From Pseudomonas cichorii (lineage in GTDB: Bacteria > Pseudomonadota > Gammaproteobacteria > Pseudomonadales > Pseudomonadaceae): 64,000 nt of DNA. Positions 8,863-18,552 of the stretch are shown piece after piece. The stretch lies in contig NZ_CP074349.1 of NCBI RefSeq assembly GCF_018343775.1, forward strand, positions 3,090,001 through 3,154,000, read 5' to 3'. Positions within the stretch are counted from its first letter, which is position 1; each line of letters begins with the position of its first letter. Under the pieces are notes generated by a model, which was not told the DNA's origin, did not search any database, and saw only the letters and a program-made list of their open reading frames with translations. A program made the position numbers and the translations under genes.

Positions 8863-9704
8863 TGAGCACTTCCAGCAAAGCCCTGGCCGGGGCTAGTCCG
8901 GCAGAGCGCCCGGCCAGCCGTGCGCTCCAGTGGCGACGTCGGGCCAAAGGCCTGGCCTTGCCGCTGGCGATCATCCTGCTACTTGAAACCGTGGTGCGCC
9001 TGGGCTGGATCGCTTCCTACCAGATGCCCGCTCCCAGCGAGGTGGCGCAGACCCTGTTCCAGCTCGCCGATGGCGCGTTGTGGAAACACATCGGGGCGAG
9101 CCTGTCACGGGTGCTGGCCGGTTTCTTTATCGGCTCCGCACTCGGGTTGCTGTTTGCCGCCTGGGTAGGGCTCAGCCGCGAGGCCGAGGCCTGGCTGGAG
9201 CCGACCTTCGCCAGCCTGCGGGCGATCCCAAGCCTGGCATGGGTCCCACTCTTGCTGCTGTGGCTGGGAATTGGTGAAACCTCCAAGGTCACGCTGATTG
9301 CCATCGGTGCGTTCTTCCCCGTGTACCTCAACGGGGTCGCAGCGATTCGCAATATCGACCGCAAGCTGGTGGAAGTCGGGCGCATGTATGGTTTCAGCCG
9401 CACGCGCCTGGCCCGGCGGATTCTCTTGCCTGCCGCTTTTCCGGGTGTGTTCACCGGCCTGCGCAGCGCCCTGAGCCTGAGCTGGATGTTCCTGGTCGCC
9501 GCCGAACTGATCGCAGCCACTCGTGGCCTGGGTTATCTGCTCAGCGATGGCCGGGAAACGTCTCGGCCAGACCTGGTGCTGGCGGCAATCATTGTTCTGG
9601 CGCTGCTCGGTAAAATCAGCGACGGCCTGCTGGCTGGCCTGGAAAAACGCTGGCTGGCCTGGCGTGACACCTTCGACGGCGTAGACTCTGGAGCCCGACC
9701 ATGA
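8862..9704 (+). CDS. ABC transporter permease, SsuC type
   Basis: About 280-residue inner-membrane permease with five to six hydrophobic segments and the EAA loop (EVGRMYGFSRTRLARRILLP) that docks on the ATPase. It belongs to the SsuC/TauC group. A GTG three bases upstream is possible; ATG 8862 is chosen because it forms a TGATG junction with the binding-protein gene. The end overlaps the ATPase start by 4 bases (ATGA), so the three genes are translationally coupled. Confidence 0.88.
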   Translation: MSTSSKALAGASPAERPASRALQWRRRAKGLALPLAIILLLETVVRLGWIASYQMPAPSEVAQTLFQLADGALWKHIGASLSRVLAGFFIGSALGLLFAAWVGLSREAEAWLEPTFASLRAIPSLAWVPLLLLWLGIGETSKVTLIAIGAFFPVYLNGVAAIRNIDRKLVEVGRMYGFSRTRLARRILLPAAFPGVFTGLRSALSLSWMFLVAAELIAATRGLGYLLSDGRETSRPDLVLAAIIVLALLGKISDGLLAGLEKRWLAWRDTFDGVDSGARP

Positions 9705-10441
9705 CTCAGCTTCATCACACGACGGCAGATCAGATGCATCTGCTGGACCTGCATGTCGAGCACAAGGCTTTCGGTGATACCGCCGTGCTCGGTCAGCTTG
9801 AGTTGCGTCTGCAACCGGGGGAAATCGTCAGCCTGCTCGGCCCAAGCGGCTGCGGCAAAAGCACGCTGTTGCGTCTGGTTGCACAACTGGATCAGGACTT
9901 TCGCGGACAGTTGCGCAAGCGTCCCGACGAGGTGGGTTTCGTGTTTCAGGAGCCACGGTTGATGCCCTGGCTGACGGTTGCCGAGAATATCGGCTTCAGT
10001 CAGGACAAGGATTACGACCGCGCCCGGGTCACCCGCCTGATTGACGAAGTCGGCCTGACTGGCTTTGCCGACGCGCTGCCCAAGGCGTTATCGGGCGGCA
10101 TGGCCCAGCGCGTGGCCATTGCCCGCGGGCTTTACGGCCAGCCGCAGCTTCTGTTGCTGGACGAACCCTTCAGTGCGGTCGATGCCTTCACTCGCTTCAA
10201 GCTCCAGGACCTGCTACTGGATCTGGCCCAACGTCACCATATTGGCCTGCTGGTCGTGACCCACGATGTCGATGAAGCGCTGTACCTGAGCCATCGGGTG
10301 CTGGTGATCGGCAACCGCCCCGGCACCGTCATCAGGGAACTGACCGTCCCTCTCACCTACCCCCGCGACCGCAGAGACGAAACCCTGGCAAAGCTGCGCA
10401 GCCAGGCGCTGGAGTCACTGCATGATGCGCGGGTGATTTGA
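9701..10441 (+). CDS. ABC transporter ATPase, SsuB type
   Basis: 246-residue nucleotide-binding protein with Walker A GPSGCGKST, Q-loop (FQEPRLMPW), signature LSGGMAQR, Walker B LLLLDEPF and H-loop (VTHDVDEA). It energizes the SsuC-like permease immediately upstream. Last gene of the operon; a long hairpin follows. Confidence 0.9.
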   Translation: MTQLHHTTADQMHLLDLHVEHKAFGDTAVLGQLELRLQPGEIVSLLGPSGCGKSTLLRLVAQLDQDFRGQLRKRPDEVGFVFQEPRLMPWLTVAENIGFSQDKDYDRARVTRLIDEVGLTGFADALPKALSGGMAQRVAIARGLYGQPQLLLLDEPFSAVDAFTRFKLQDLLLDLAQRHHIGLLVVTHDVDEALYLSHRVLVIGNRPGTVIRELTVPLTYPRDRRDETLAKLRSQALESLHDARVI

Positions 10442-10446
10442 TATTA

Positions 10447-10501
10447 CGTCGCGGCCAAGGCCCCTCCAACGGATTATGAGGGAGGGGCCTTGGCCGCGAC
10501 G
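10447..10501. terminator. Perfect 21-bp inverted repeat between convergent genes
   Basis: Arms 10447-10467 and 10481-10501 are exact inverted complements (CGTCGCGGCCAAGGC...) with a 13-base loop. It lies between the end of the ATPase gene (plus) and the end of the monooxygenase gene (minus). No T-run is evident, so it is either a bidirectional transcript-end hairpin or a REP-type element; Pseudomonas REPs often sit in such places. Confidence 0.6.
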
Positions 10502-10513
10502 GGGTATTAAAAC

Positions 10514-11725
10514 TCAAAACAACCCTGAGGTCGGCGGCTCTGTGCCCTTGAGCTGCCAGGCTCCCACCACTGCTGCTTTCCAGTGTCGCGGATTATGGTT
10601 GGCCACGGTGCGTGCATTGCGCCAATGGCGATCAAGGTTATGGCTGCGGCCTGTCGTCGATGCCCCGCCCACATCAAACAAGGTTTCAGCAGCCTTGAGC
10701 GCAAGTTCAGCGACCAGATACTGCGCCTGCGCGACTTCCACGGCAGCCTGTTCGACGTCTGCATGCGCCCGTTGCGCAGCCCAGGCCCGATCGATGGCTT
10801 CCGCGGCTTTGAGCACCAGTGCTTCGGCAGCGTAGGCCCGAGCGGAAATATCGCCCACGGCCAATTCCACATAGGGATCGTCCACCGAACGACTGGCGCT
10901 GCTGTGCTTGATCGGCCGTGCATGCTCCCTGGCAAAACGGATCGCGTCGTCCAGTGCATTACGTGCGATACCGGCCTGCACCGTGCCCAGGAACAGTTGC
11001 AGGAACGGCGTGACGATAGTGCGCTTGCCCTCTTCCACCGTGCGGGTACGAATATCGCTGGCCTCGACCCTCACGTTCTGCAGATGAGTCGTGCCACTGG
11101 CCGTCAGACGCTGGCCCATGGCATCGAAGTCATCCAGCAGCACCAAGCCTTCGCGATCACGAGGCAGAATGAACGACACCGGCTGCTCGTCTTCATCCAG
11201 CGCCACCGCGCTGACCCAGTCGGCAAACAATGCACCGGTGCTGTAGAACTTGCTGCCATTGACCCGGTAATGATCTCCTTCGCGCACCAGCCGTGCAGCA
11301 ATCGCCCCATTGGCTCCACCCAGTTCCCAACCGGCATTGCCGATTACCGCGCCCTCAAGGTAACGGGCAAACCAGCGCTGGCGCTCGGCCTCGGCATCTT
11401 CAGTTGTGGAAACCAGCAGCCCTTCGACAAAGGCAAGACCGGGGCGCAGGGCCTGGGCGACGTTTGAGTCCACCGAAGCGATGCGCAACAGCAGTTCGAT
11501 GACATCCCGTACGCTGCCGCCAGGGCCGCCATGGCTTTTAGGGATACGCACGGTATACACACCGGCAGCAGCAAGCTGGGCGATGGCCTTGAAAGGCAAT
11601 TGCCGCTCGCGTTCACGCTGTGCCGCACCGGCGCCGATGGCTGGCAGCAGCGCAGTGATGCGGGCTTGCAGTTCGCTGACGCTGGCAGCAGGCGGCTGCG
11701 GGGTAAAACGTTGAAACGTGGTCAT
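10514..11725 (-). CDS. DszC/SfnB-family flavin monooxygenase (second copy)
   Basis: 403 residues with the acyl-CoA dehydrogenase fold. It shows VYTVRIPKSHGGPGG near the N-terminus, GSKFYSTGALFADWVSAVA and MGQRLTASGTT in the middle, and the DRHWRNARTVANHNP C-terminal signature of the DszC/SoxC group. It is last in a minus-strand operon behind a peptide/nickel-type importer, 14 bp after the double ATPase. It presumably oxidizes the compound that importer brings in, using reduced FMN made elsewhere, since no intact reductase is visible. It resembles the gene at 18553-19818 more than the one at 6487. Confidence 0.8.
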   Translation of the reverse strand: MTTFQRFTPQPPAASVSELQARITALLPAIGAGAAQRERERQLPFKAIAQLAAAGVYTVRIPKSHGGPGGSVRDVIELLLRIASVDSNVAQALRPGLAFVEGLLVSTTEDAEAERQRWFARYLEGAVIGNAGWELGGANGAIAARLVREGDHYRVNGSKFYSTGALFADWVSAVALDEDEQPVSFILPRDREGLVLLDDFDAMGQRLTASGTTHLQNVRVEASDIRTRTVEEGKRTIVTPFLQLFLGTVQAGIARNALDDAIRFAREHARPIKHSSASRSVDDPYVELAVGDISARAYAAEALVLKAAEAIDRAWAAQRAHADVEQAAVEVAQAQYLVAELALKAAETLFDVGGASTTGRSHNLDRHWRNARTVANHNPRHWKAAVVGAWQLKGTEPPTSGLF

Positions 11726-11739
11726 GGGCAGTCCTCAGC

Positions 11740-13449
11740 CTAGATGGCGATTTTCCAGAGACGTGATTCATCGAACACGTCGAAAGCTTCGTGTTCCGGG
11801 TCCAGCGGCGGTACCACCAGTTCCGCGCCGCTCCCGGGCAGGCACGGCACCGAACCGAGCAAACGCTGGGTGTATTCATGGGCGGGCCGAGTGAAAAGCT
11901 GCTCCGCCGGAGCCAGCTCGACGACCTGGCCGTGGCGCATCACCAGCACGTTGTCGCTGACGTGACGAATCACCCCCAGGTCGTGGGAAATGAATAGATA
12001 GGCCAGCCCCAGTTCCTGTTGCAGATCGGCCAGCAGATCCAGCACTTGTGCCTGTACCGAAACATCCAGCGCCGACACCGGTTCGTCGCAGATGATCAGC
12101 TTCGGTTCGCTGGCAATCGCTCGGGCAATGGCCACACGCTGACGCTGGCCACCGGACAACTGCAAAGGACGTCGCAGGGCCAGCTCTGGCGGCAATCGCA
12201 CCTGCCCCAGCAGATGGGTAATCCGCGCCGGACGCTGGCTTACCTCGACGCCCGCAACATGCAATGCATCATCAAGGATTTGCATCACGTTCCAGCGAGG
12301 ATCGAAGGAGCCGAGGGGGTCCTGATAGATAACGCTGATTTCACGCCGTAGTGGCCGCCGCCGTTTTTCATCGATGGCATTGCCAGGCAGGTTCCAGGGG
12401 TGGCCGCGGTACAGCACTTGCCCGGCATCGGGTTGCAACAGGCCAAGGGCAATGCGGGCTACCGTGGTCTTTCCCGAACCGGACTCGCCTACAATGCCCA
12501 GGGTCTGCCCGGCGCGCAGCTCGAAACCGACGTCCTGTACCACCTGACGAAGCTGGCCATCAGGCCCCAGATAACGCTTGCCCAAGCCTTGAGCCTGCAA
12601 CAACACGTGCCCCGCTTCGCCACTTTTGACGGGCGATGTCGGGCGTGTCACTCCAGACAAGCGACTCCCGCGAGGGTGTTCGGACGGCACGGCGGCCAGC
12701 AACTCACGTGTGTAAGGATGTTGCGGCTTGCTCAAGACTTGCAGCATCGGCCCTTGCTCGACCACTTCGCCATGGCGCAACACCACCACGTCATCCGCCA
12801 GTTGCGCCACCACCGCCAGGTCATGGCTGATGATCAGCAAGGAAGCGCCACGGGCCTTGATCTGCTGGAAGACTTCAAGAATCTGTGCCTGCACCGTGGC
12901 GTCCAGCGCGGTAGTGGGCTCGTCGGCAATCACCAGCGCAGGGTCCATGGCCAGGGCGCTGGCAATCAACGCCCGCTGGCGCAAGCCACCGGACAACTGC
13001 CCGGAGCGTTGGCGGGCGCGTAACGCAACATCTGGCACACCAACCCGCTCCAGCAACTCCAGCACACGTGCGCCACGCTGCTGCCGATTGCCGAAACCAT
13101 GGGTTTCCAGCACTTCGAGGATTTCCTTGCCCACCGGACGCAACGGATCGAGGGACACCAGCGCATCTTGAAGGACAAAGCCGATGTCCTTGCCACGCAC
13201 GCCCCGCCACTGACGCTCGCTGAGAGCCAGCAGATCGTGCTCACCAAAACTCAGCCGCCGCGCCGCCACTTCAGCGCGACTGCCCGCCAGGCCCACCAGA
13301 CTGCGAGCACTGACGCTCTTGCCGGAACCGGACTCGCCCACCAGCGCCACACAACGTCCGGGTGCCAGCGTAAAGGACAAGTCCCGCACCACGTTGCGGC
13401 CTTCAAAGGCGATGCTCAGGCCTTCGACAATCAAGGTCTTGTCACTCAT
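11740..13449 (-). CDS. ABC transporter fused double ATPase (DppD-DppF / GsiA type)
   Basis: 569 residues from ATG 13449, which overlaps the permease stop by 4 bases. Two complete nucleotide-binding halves. First half: GESGSGKS, signature LSGGLRQR, Walker B LVIADEPT. Second half: GESGSGKT, signature LSGGQRQR, Walker B LIICDEPV. Such fusions power peptide/opine/nickel/glutathione-type importers. It belongs with the two permeases and lipoprotein that precede it. An upstream in-frame extension lies inside the permease gene and is rejected. Confidence 0.9.
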   Translation of the reverse strand: MSDKTLIVEGLSIAFEGRNVVRDLSFTLAPGRCVALVGESGSGKSVSARSLVGLAGSRAEVAARRLSFGEHDLLALSERQWRGVRGKDIGFVLQDALVSLDPLRPVGKEILEVLETHGFGNRQQRGARVLELLERVGVPDVALRARQRSGQLSGGLRQRALIASALAMDPALVIADEPTTALDATVQAQILEVFQQIKARGASLLIISHDLAVVAQLADDVVVLRHGEVVEQGPMLQVLSKPQHPYTRELLAAVPSEHPRGSRLSGVTRPTSPVKSGEAGHVLLQAQGLGKRYLGPDGQLRQVVQDVGFELRAGQTLGIVGESGSGKTTVARIALGLLQPDAGQVLYRGHPWNLPGNAIDEKRRRPLRREISVIYQDPLGSFDPRWNVMQILDDALHVAGVEVSQRPARITHLLGQVRLPPELALRRPLQLSGGQRQRVAIARAIASEPKLIICDEPVSALDVSVQAQVLDLLADLQQELGLAYLFISHDLGVIRHVSDNVLVMRHGQVVELAPAEQLFTRPAHEYTQRLLGSVPCLPGSGAELVVPPLDPEHEAFDVFDESRLWKIAI

Positions 13450-14309
13450 GGCAGGCGACCCTCCAGACGTTGTTGGATATAGCGGCCGGTCACGGTGGTA
13501 GACAACGTGGTCAACACAATGAACAGGCCCGGAAAGAACGTGAGCCACCAGGCATTGGCGATAAAGTCACGGCCCATGGACAACATGGTTCCCCACTCGG
13601 GCGCTGGCGGTTGCGCGCCCATACCGAGAAAGCTCAGTGCCGAAGCCCAGACAATCGCCTGACCAACGCCCATGGTCAGGGTCACCACCAATGGGCGCAT
13701 GGCATTGGGCAGCAACTGGCGCAGCACGATGCGCGAAGTCGGATGCCCCAGCGCCCGCGCCGCTTCGATATAGCCGGCATTGCGCACGGCCAGAACCTGA
13801 CCGCGAACCATTCGGGCATAACCGGGCGCAGCCCCCAGCCCGGTGGCAACAATCAACGGGCCGATGCCGCTGCCGAATACCGTCACAAACAACAAGGCAA
13901 GCACCAGGCTCGGAAAGGCAAACAGCACTTCCAGCAGCCAGCCCACCCAGCGATCAACCCGCGCACCACCCAGACCGCCCAGCAGCCCGAGGGCAATGGC
14001 AATGCTCATCGCCAGTGCCGTGGCGGCCACACCGATAAACAGACTCTCGCGGGTGCCATAGACAATCCGGGCAAAAATGTCACGCCCTGACTGATCGGTT
14101 CCCAGCCAGTGCGCCCAGCCCGGCGCCTGAAACGCCTCGCGAGGCACGATGGCCAGTGGATCGATGCGGGTGAACAACTGCGGTGCCAGTGCCGCCAGTA
14201 TCAGCGCGGCAAGAAACAGCAACGCCAGGCTTGCGCCCAAAGGTGGAAGGTGCAAACGCCGTTGACGGTGCAGCGGGCCGAAGGTCTGATCAAGAGTCAG
14301 GTCGCTCAT
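13446..14309 (-). CDS. ABC transporter permease, DppC type
   Basis: 287-residue inner-membrane permease of the Dpp/Opp group. It shows LGTDQSGRDIFARIVYGTRESL after the first membrane segment, the EAA loop EAARALGHPTSRIVLRQLLPN, and SALSFLGMGAQPPAPEWG near the end, which is diagnostic for DppC-like subunits. It overlaps the upstream DppB-like and downstream ATPase genes by 4 bases each. Confidence 0.9.
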   Translation of the reverse strand: MSDLTLDQTFGPLHRQRRLHLPPLGASLALLFLAALILAALAPQLFTRIDPLAIVPREAFQAPGWAHWLGTDQSGRDIFARIVYGTRESLFIGVAATALAMSIAIALGLLGGLGGARVDRWVGWLLEVLFAFPSLVLALLFVTVFGSGIGPLIVATGLGAAPGYARMVRGQVLAVRNAGYIEAARALGHPTSRIVLRQLLPNAMRPLVVTLTMGVGQAIVWASALSFLGMGAQPPAPEWGTMLSMGRDFIANAWWLTFFPGLFIVLTTLSTTVTGRYIQQRLEGRLP

Positions 14310-15298
14310 GAGTTCGGCTCCTGTTGCCGTGGGTCAATCCATTGATAAAGCAGGTCCACCAGAATATTGGCCAGTACATAGCCGGCAGCCACCACCAGGC
14401 TGATGCCGATCACCAAGGGCAAGTCCTGGGCCTGTACTGCCTGATACAACTGGCGACCGACCCCCTTACGGGAAAAGATCACCTCGCAGACCACCGCACC
14501 ACTGATCAACGCACCGATAGCCCAGCCGGAAAGCGACACGCCCGGCAGCAGCGCATGGCGCAAGGCGTGTTTGAAGCGCACCGCCAGATCGCTCAACCCC
14601 CGGGTGCGGGCTGTCAGCACGAAAGGTTGATCGAGTGTCATTTCAAGGGACTCACGGGTGACCTGAGCAATGAAGCCCGCCAGCGGAATGGCCAGAGAGA
14701 ACGCAGGCAGCACCAGACTTGCCAGGCTGTCGCTACCCGCCGGTGGAAACCAGCGCAGACCAAAGGCAAATACGGCCAGCAGCACTACCCCAAGCCAGAA
14801 ATGCGGCAAGGCGGCACTCAGGGTTTCAACGAATGACGCAGCGCCACCGATCAGTCGCCCGCGCCCGGAAGTGATGACCGTCAACAACAGGACCAGCACC
14901 CAGGCCAGCGCCAGTGAGGCCAGGGTCAGTTCCAGCGTCGCACCGCCCTGCTCGGCCAGCACGCGGGTCACCGGCTGATGCTGGGAATAGGAGTTACCCA
15001 GATCCCCCTGTAGCAAGCGGCCCAGATAGACCGCATATTGAACCGGCAACGGCTTGTCGAGGCCGTATTCCTGGCGCGTGGCTTCGATGGTTTCGGCTGT
15101 CGGGTTGCCGCTCGGGCCACCGAGAATGGCCAGTACCGGATCGCCCGGCATCAAGCGCAGGGCAAAAAAAGTCAGGGTTGCCACGGCCCACAGCACCAGC
15201 ACGCCGCCCGCCAGACGAATGGCAGCACGGCGCCCGAGAGCAGTCAGGCGTTGGCGACGCGGATCAACCGCATCCAGAGACGTTGCGCTTGCACTCAT
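14306..15298 (-). CDS. ABC transporter permease, DppB type
   Basis: 330 residues from ATG 15298, chosen because it overlaps the lipoprotein stop as ATGA; an ATG four codons earlier is possible. Typical DppB features: a first membrane segment with ATLTFFALRLMPGDPV, the domain with QYGLDKPLPVQYAVYLGRLLQGDLGNSY-like sequence, and the EAA-type loop ARTRGLSDLAVRFKHALRHALLP. It pairs with the DppC-like subunit. Confidence 0.9.
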   Translation of the reverse strand: MSASATSLDAVDPRRQRLTALGRRAAIRLAGGVLVLWAVATLTFFALRLMPGDPVLAILGGPSGNPTAETIEATRQEYGLDKPLPVQYAVYLGRLLQGDLGNSYSQHQPVTRVLAEQGGATLELTLASLALAWVLVLLLTVITSGRGRLIGGAASFVETLSAALPHFWLGVVLLAVFAFGLRWFPPAGSDSLASLVLPAFSLAIPLAGFIAQVTRESLEMTLDQPFVLTARTRGLSDLAVRFKHALRHALLPGVSLSGWAIGALISGAVVCEVIFSRKGVGRQLYQAVQAQDLPLVIGISLVVAAGYVLANILVDLLYQWIDPRQQEPNS

Positions 15299-16941
15299 TT
15301 CGTCACCCATGAGTCATAGAGATAAGTCACCGCCAGCGACGGCTCCAGGCGCACCCCGTGTGCGGTCTTGTAGATGCCCAACCGGGTGCTTTGCGGATAA
15401 GTGGTCAGCTCCAGGTATTGCGCAGCGATCTGCTTCTGGGCTTCGTAATAAATCGTGCGGCGCTGTTCGGGGTCCTGAGTGGCCAGAGCGCTTTCGATCA
15501 GCGCGTCGAATCCGGGATCGGCATAACCGGCGGTGTTCTGGTGATAGCCACCAACCCCGGCAGGCTGGACAAACGCAGAACTGAAAATGATCCGCAGCAC
15601 ATCGGGGGTATTGGTGTTCCAGTAGCCGATGCGGATGTCGTAATCCCAGGCGGCCTGACGCGCCGTGGACTGCACGTCGCTCATCTGTTCCATCACCAGA
15701 TCGATGCCGACCTGACGGGTCGTCGCCTGGACCTGCTCCCACAAGGTCACCTCCGACGGTGGCGTACGTGAGCCGATCAGCACGACAGCCCGCAGACGCT
15801 TGCCGTCTTTGGTGCGATAACCCTCGGCGTCACGACCGGTCCAGCCTGCCTCGTCGAGTAATCGGTCGGCGCGGGCCGGGTCGTAGTCCTGAACACGCTC
15901 GAAGTCGGGGCTGTAGAACGGCGTCGCCACACTCAGCGGACCGCCCGCCCTTTGAAACTCGCCGAAATAGACACTCTTGAGCGCGCCCTCGACATCGGCG
16001 CTACGCACAAATGCCTCGCGCACCCGCAAATCGTCGAAGGGCGCGCGACGAATGTTGAAGGTGCCATTGGTAGGGTTGCCCGGACGCTGGGAGATGATCA
16101 GTTTCAAGTCAGGATTGCGCCGCGCCGCTTCATGGGACTCCGGTGGCAAAGCCTCGATCACGTCCACTTCACCGGCCTGCAGCGAGGCAAAGCGTACCGA
16201 AGGCTCCTGGATGAATTTCCAGACAATACCTTCCAGATAAGCCGGCCCCTGATGGCGAGCCGTGGGCGGTGCCCAGTTGTAGTCGGGATTACGGGCCAGC
16301 TGGACGTGGCTCTGCCGCTCCCACTTGACCACCTTGAACGGCCCGCTGCCCACCGGGCTTTCGCAGTTGGCATCGCGGCTGCGGGCCAGCGCCGTGGGCG
16401 ACTGAATGCCCAGGAAACCCTGGGCCAGTACTTCCAGAAACGCGGCATAAGGCGTAGCCAGATGCACGATGGCGGTGTAGTCATCCACGACCTCGGTGCT
16501 GCGGTACTGGCGAATGTAGCCACCGGCGGTGCTGGACTGGGTCTTGGGGTTGGTAATGTGTTCGAGGTTGGCCTTCAGGGCTGCCGCGTTGAATGGCGTG
16601 CCGTCAGTGAAATGCACGTCATTGCGCAAATGGAAGGTGTAGCGCAGGCCATCGGCCGAGACTTCCCAGCTCTTTGCCAGCCAGGGACCGATCCGGCCTT
16701 CGCTGTCCATGGACACCAGCGAGTCCAGATACTGCTGGGCGACGAACACCTGGGGCATGTCGCCCGCCACATGAGGGTCGAGACAGGTGGGCTCGCGGTC
16801 AGTGGCGTATACCAGCGTACCGCCATGCACCGGCTGATCGCTCTGGGTCGCGACGTTCTCGGCACGCTCACAGCCAGTCAACGCCAGGGCCAATGTCGAG
16901 GCGGCAAATAAAGGGATAAAAGGACGGATATCGAATTTCAA
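15295..16941 (-). CDS. ABC transporter substrate-binding lipoprotein, family 5 (DppA/OppA type)
   Basis: 548-residue solute-binding lipoprotein. TTG at 16941 is chosen as start because GGGAG lies 5 bases upstream and it yields a compact lipoprotein signal with lipobox LTGC about 23 residues in. The longer frame begins far upstream without signal features. Family-5 motifs: GGTLVYATDREPTCLDPHVAGD, LRNDVHFTDGTPFNAAALKANLEHI, DARIGYWN-like region near the end. First gene of a five-gene operon (lipoprotein, two permeases, fused ATPase, monooxygenase) with its own σ54-like promoter. Substrate unknown; the terminal monooxygenase suggests an organosulfur compound. Confidence 0.85.
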   Translation of the reverse strand: MKFDIRPFIPLFAASTLALALTGCERAENVATQSDQPVHGGTLVYATDREPTCLDPHVAGDMPQVFVAQQYLDSLVSMDSEGRIGPWLAKSWEVSADGLRYTFHLRNDVHFTDGTPFNAAALKANLEHITNPKTQSSTAGGYIRQYRSTEVVDDYTAIVHLATPYAAFLEVLAQGFLGIQSPTALARSRDANCESPVGSGPFKVVKWERQSHVQLARNPDYNWAPPTARHQGPAYLEGIVWKFIQEPSVRFASLQAGEVDVIEALPPESHEAARRNPDLKLIISQRPGNPTNGTFNIRRAPFDDLRVREAFVRSADVEGALKSVYFGEFQRAGGPLSVATPFYSPDFERVQDYDPARADRLLDEAGWTGRDAEGYRTKDGKRLRAVVLIGSRTPPSEVTLWEQVQATTRQVGIDLVMEQMSDVQSTARQAAWDYDIRIGYWNTNTPDVLRIIFSSAFVQPAGVGGYHQNTAGYADPGFDALIESALATQDPEQRRTIYYEAQKQIAAQYLELTTYPQSTRLGIYKTAHGVRLEPSLAVTYLYDSWVTK

Positions 16942-16997
16942 GATCGCTCCCGGGGATGACAGGTCCGATGGCTTTGCATAGGCGGTTACCGGGGTAT

Positions 16998-17013
16998 TGC
17001 AGGTCCCGTGCCG
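16998..17013 (-). promoter_or_regulatory. σ54 (-24/-12) promoter for the Dpp-like operon
   Basis: On the minus strand the site reads CGGCACGGGACCTGCA, with GG-N10-GC spacing and GGCAC/TGC core matches. It lies 57 bp upstream of the chosen TTG start of the lipoprotein gene. Confidence 0.6.
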
Positions 17014-17118
17014 ACTCTCAAACCATTGAATTAATTGACTTAAAAACAAAGTCCAGTGGTGAATGACCAACAAAATGTCCATGGGCTGTTGCTGTTGCAA
17101 CAGCCGCGGACTGTGGGT

Positions 17119-18531
17119 TCATGACGGTTCTGCCGCCGCAAAGCGCAGCGGCTGCAAGGGCTGACTCAATGCTGCCGGGTCGCGGTAGCGCGCTGCCGGA
17201 TGGTTGTTTGGCAAGCGCGCCTGCCCTGCTCCGAACAGCCGCTCGCGCAAGGTTTCGCCGGGGGTGTAGCGCTCACGAAAACGACCGCGCCGCCGCAGTT
17301 CAGGCACCACCAGGTCGATGAAATCCCGGGCAGTCTCGAACGACAGGTACTGGCGCAGGTTGATGCCGTCGATACCATCCACATCCAGCCAGCGCTCGAT
17401 CTCGTCGGCGACGACTTGCGGAGTTCCAGCGACAAAGTAGCGATCCTCTTGCAGCCCGGAAAAACTGCCAAGCATTTCACCCACCGTGGTATCCGGGTCA
17501 AAACGGTTGAGCGAGCCCCAGCCGATATCGCCGCGCTTGATGATGCTGGACAGTCGCTCATGGGGTGGATACGCCTTCAGGTCTATGCCCATCTGGGCGT
17601 GGGCCATACCGCCGTCGGCGCTGATCAGGCGTCGATAGCTGTCGAGCTTGGCCGACACTTCTGCATCGGTGCGCCCGACGATCACCCCCGCCTGAACAAT
17701 GAACTTGATGCCCGCCGGATCACGGCCCTGCTCCTCGGTGTTGCGGCGCATGGTGGTGATATTGCGCCGCACGTCTTCGTGGGTGATGCCGCCGGTAAAC
17801 ACCACTTCGGCATGTCGCCCCGCGAAAGCCGAACCTGCCGCAGAACCCGTGGCCTGGAACAGCACCGGCGTGCGCTGGCGCGACGGCTGGCACAGGTGCG
17901 GGCCGGCGACCTTGAAGTGTTCACCGACATGGTTGATATAACGCACCTTGGCCGGATCGGTGTAGATGCGCTGCTCACGGTCCTGAATCACCGCATCGTC
18001 GTCCCAAGAGCCTTCCCACAGCTTGTAGAGCACGTCGAGGTATTCGTCGGCGATCTCGTAGCGATGGTCGTGGGGCACTTCCTGATCCAGCCCGAAGTTA
18101 CGGGCAGCGTTGGGCAGGTAGGACGTGACGATATTCCAGCCAACCCGGCCCTTAGTCAGGTGATCCAGGGTGCTCATGCGACGGGCAAAACTGAACGGCG
18201 GCTCGTAGGTGGTGGAAAAGGTCACGCCGAAACCCAGCTCACGGGTTACCGCTGCCATGGCCGGGACCAGCAGCATCGGATCGTTGCTGGGCACCTGCAA
18301 ACCTTCGCGAAGGGCAGTTTCCGGGCCATTGCGAAAGCGATCGTAAACCCCCACCACGTCGGCCAGAAACACCCCGTCGAAAGTGCCGTATTCCAAGAGT
18401 TGAGCCAGTTCGGTCCAGTAGTCCAGATCGTTGAAGCGATGGCGGTTATTGTCCGGGTGAACCCACATGCCATGAGTGATATGGCTGACGCAGTTCATCT
18501 CGAACAGGTTGACGTGCAATTGTTTGGGCAT
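17119..18531 (-). CDS. LLM-class flavin monooxygenase (NtaA/SnaA/DszA family)
   Basis: 470 residues. Family features: MNCVSHITHGMWVHPDN at the N-terminus, LLVPAMAAVT, the TTYEPPFSFARRMSTLDHLTKGRVGWNIVTS block, and HRYEIADEYLDVLYKLWEGSWDDDA. These belong to FMNH2-dependent oxygenases such as nitrilotriacetate and dibenzothiophene-sulfone monooxygenases. ATG 18531 is preceded by AAGGAGAGCG. It follows a DszC-like gene by 21 bp, mirroring the DszC-DszA pairing (S-oxidation then C-S cleavage). The substrate is not known. Confidence 0.85.
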   Translation of the reverse strand: MPKQLHVNLFEMNCVSHITHGMWVHPDNNRHRFNDLDYWTELAQLLEYGTFDGVFLADVVGVYDRFRNGPETALREGLQVPSNDPMLLVPAMAAVTRELGFGVTFSTTYEPPFSFARRMSTLDHLTKGRVGWNIVTSYLPNAARNFGLDQEVPHDHRYEIADEYLDVLYKLWEGSWDDDAVIQDREQRIYTDPAKVRYINHVGEHFKVAGPHLCQPSRQRTPVLFQATGSAAGSAFAGRHAEVVFTGGITHEDVRRNITTMRRNTEEQGRDPAGIKFIVQAGVIVGRTDAEVSAKLDSYRRLISADGGMAHAQMGIDLKAYPPHERLSSIIKRGDIGWGSLNRFDPDTTVGEMLGSFSGLQEDRYFVAGTPQVVADEIERWLDVDGIDGINLRQYLSFETARDFIDLVVPELRRRGRFRERYTPGETLRERLFGAGQARLPNNHPAARYRDPAALSQPLQPLRFAAAEPS

Positions 18532-18552
18532 AGCGCTCTCCTTGAATGGCGT

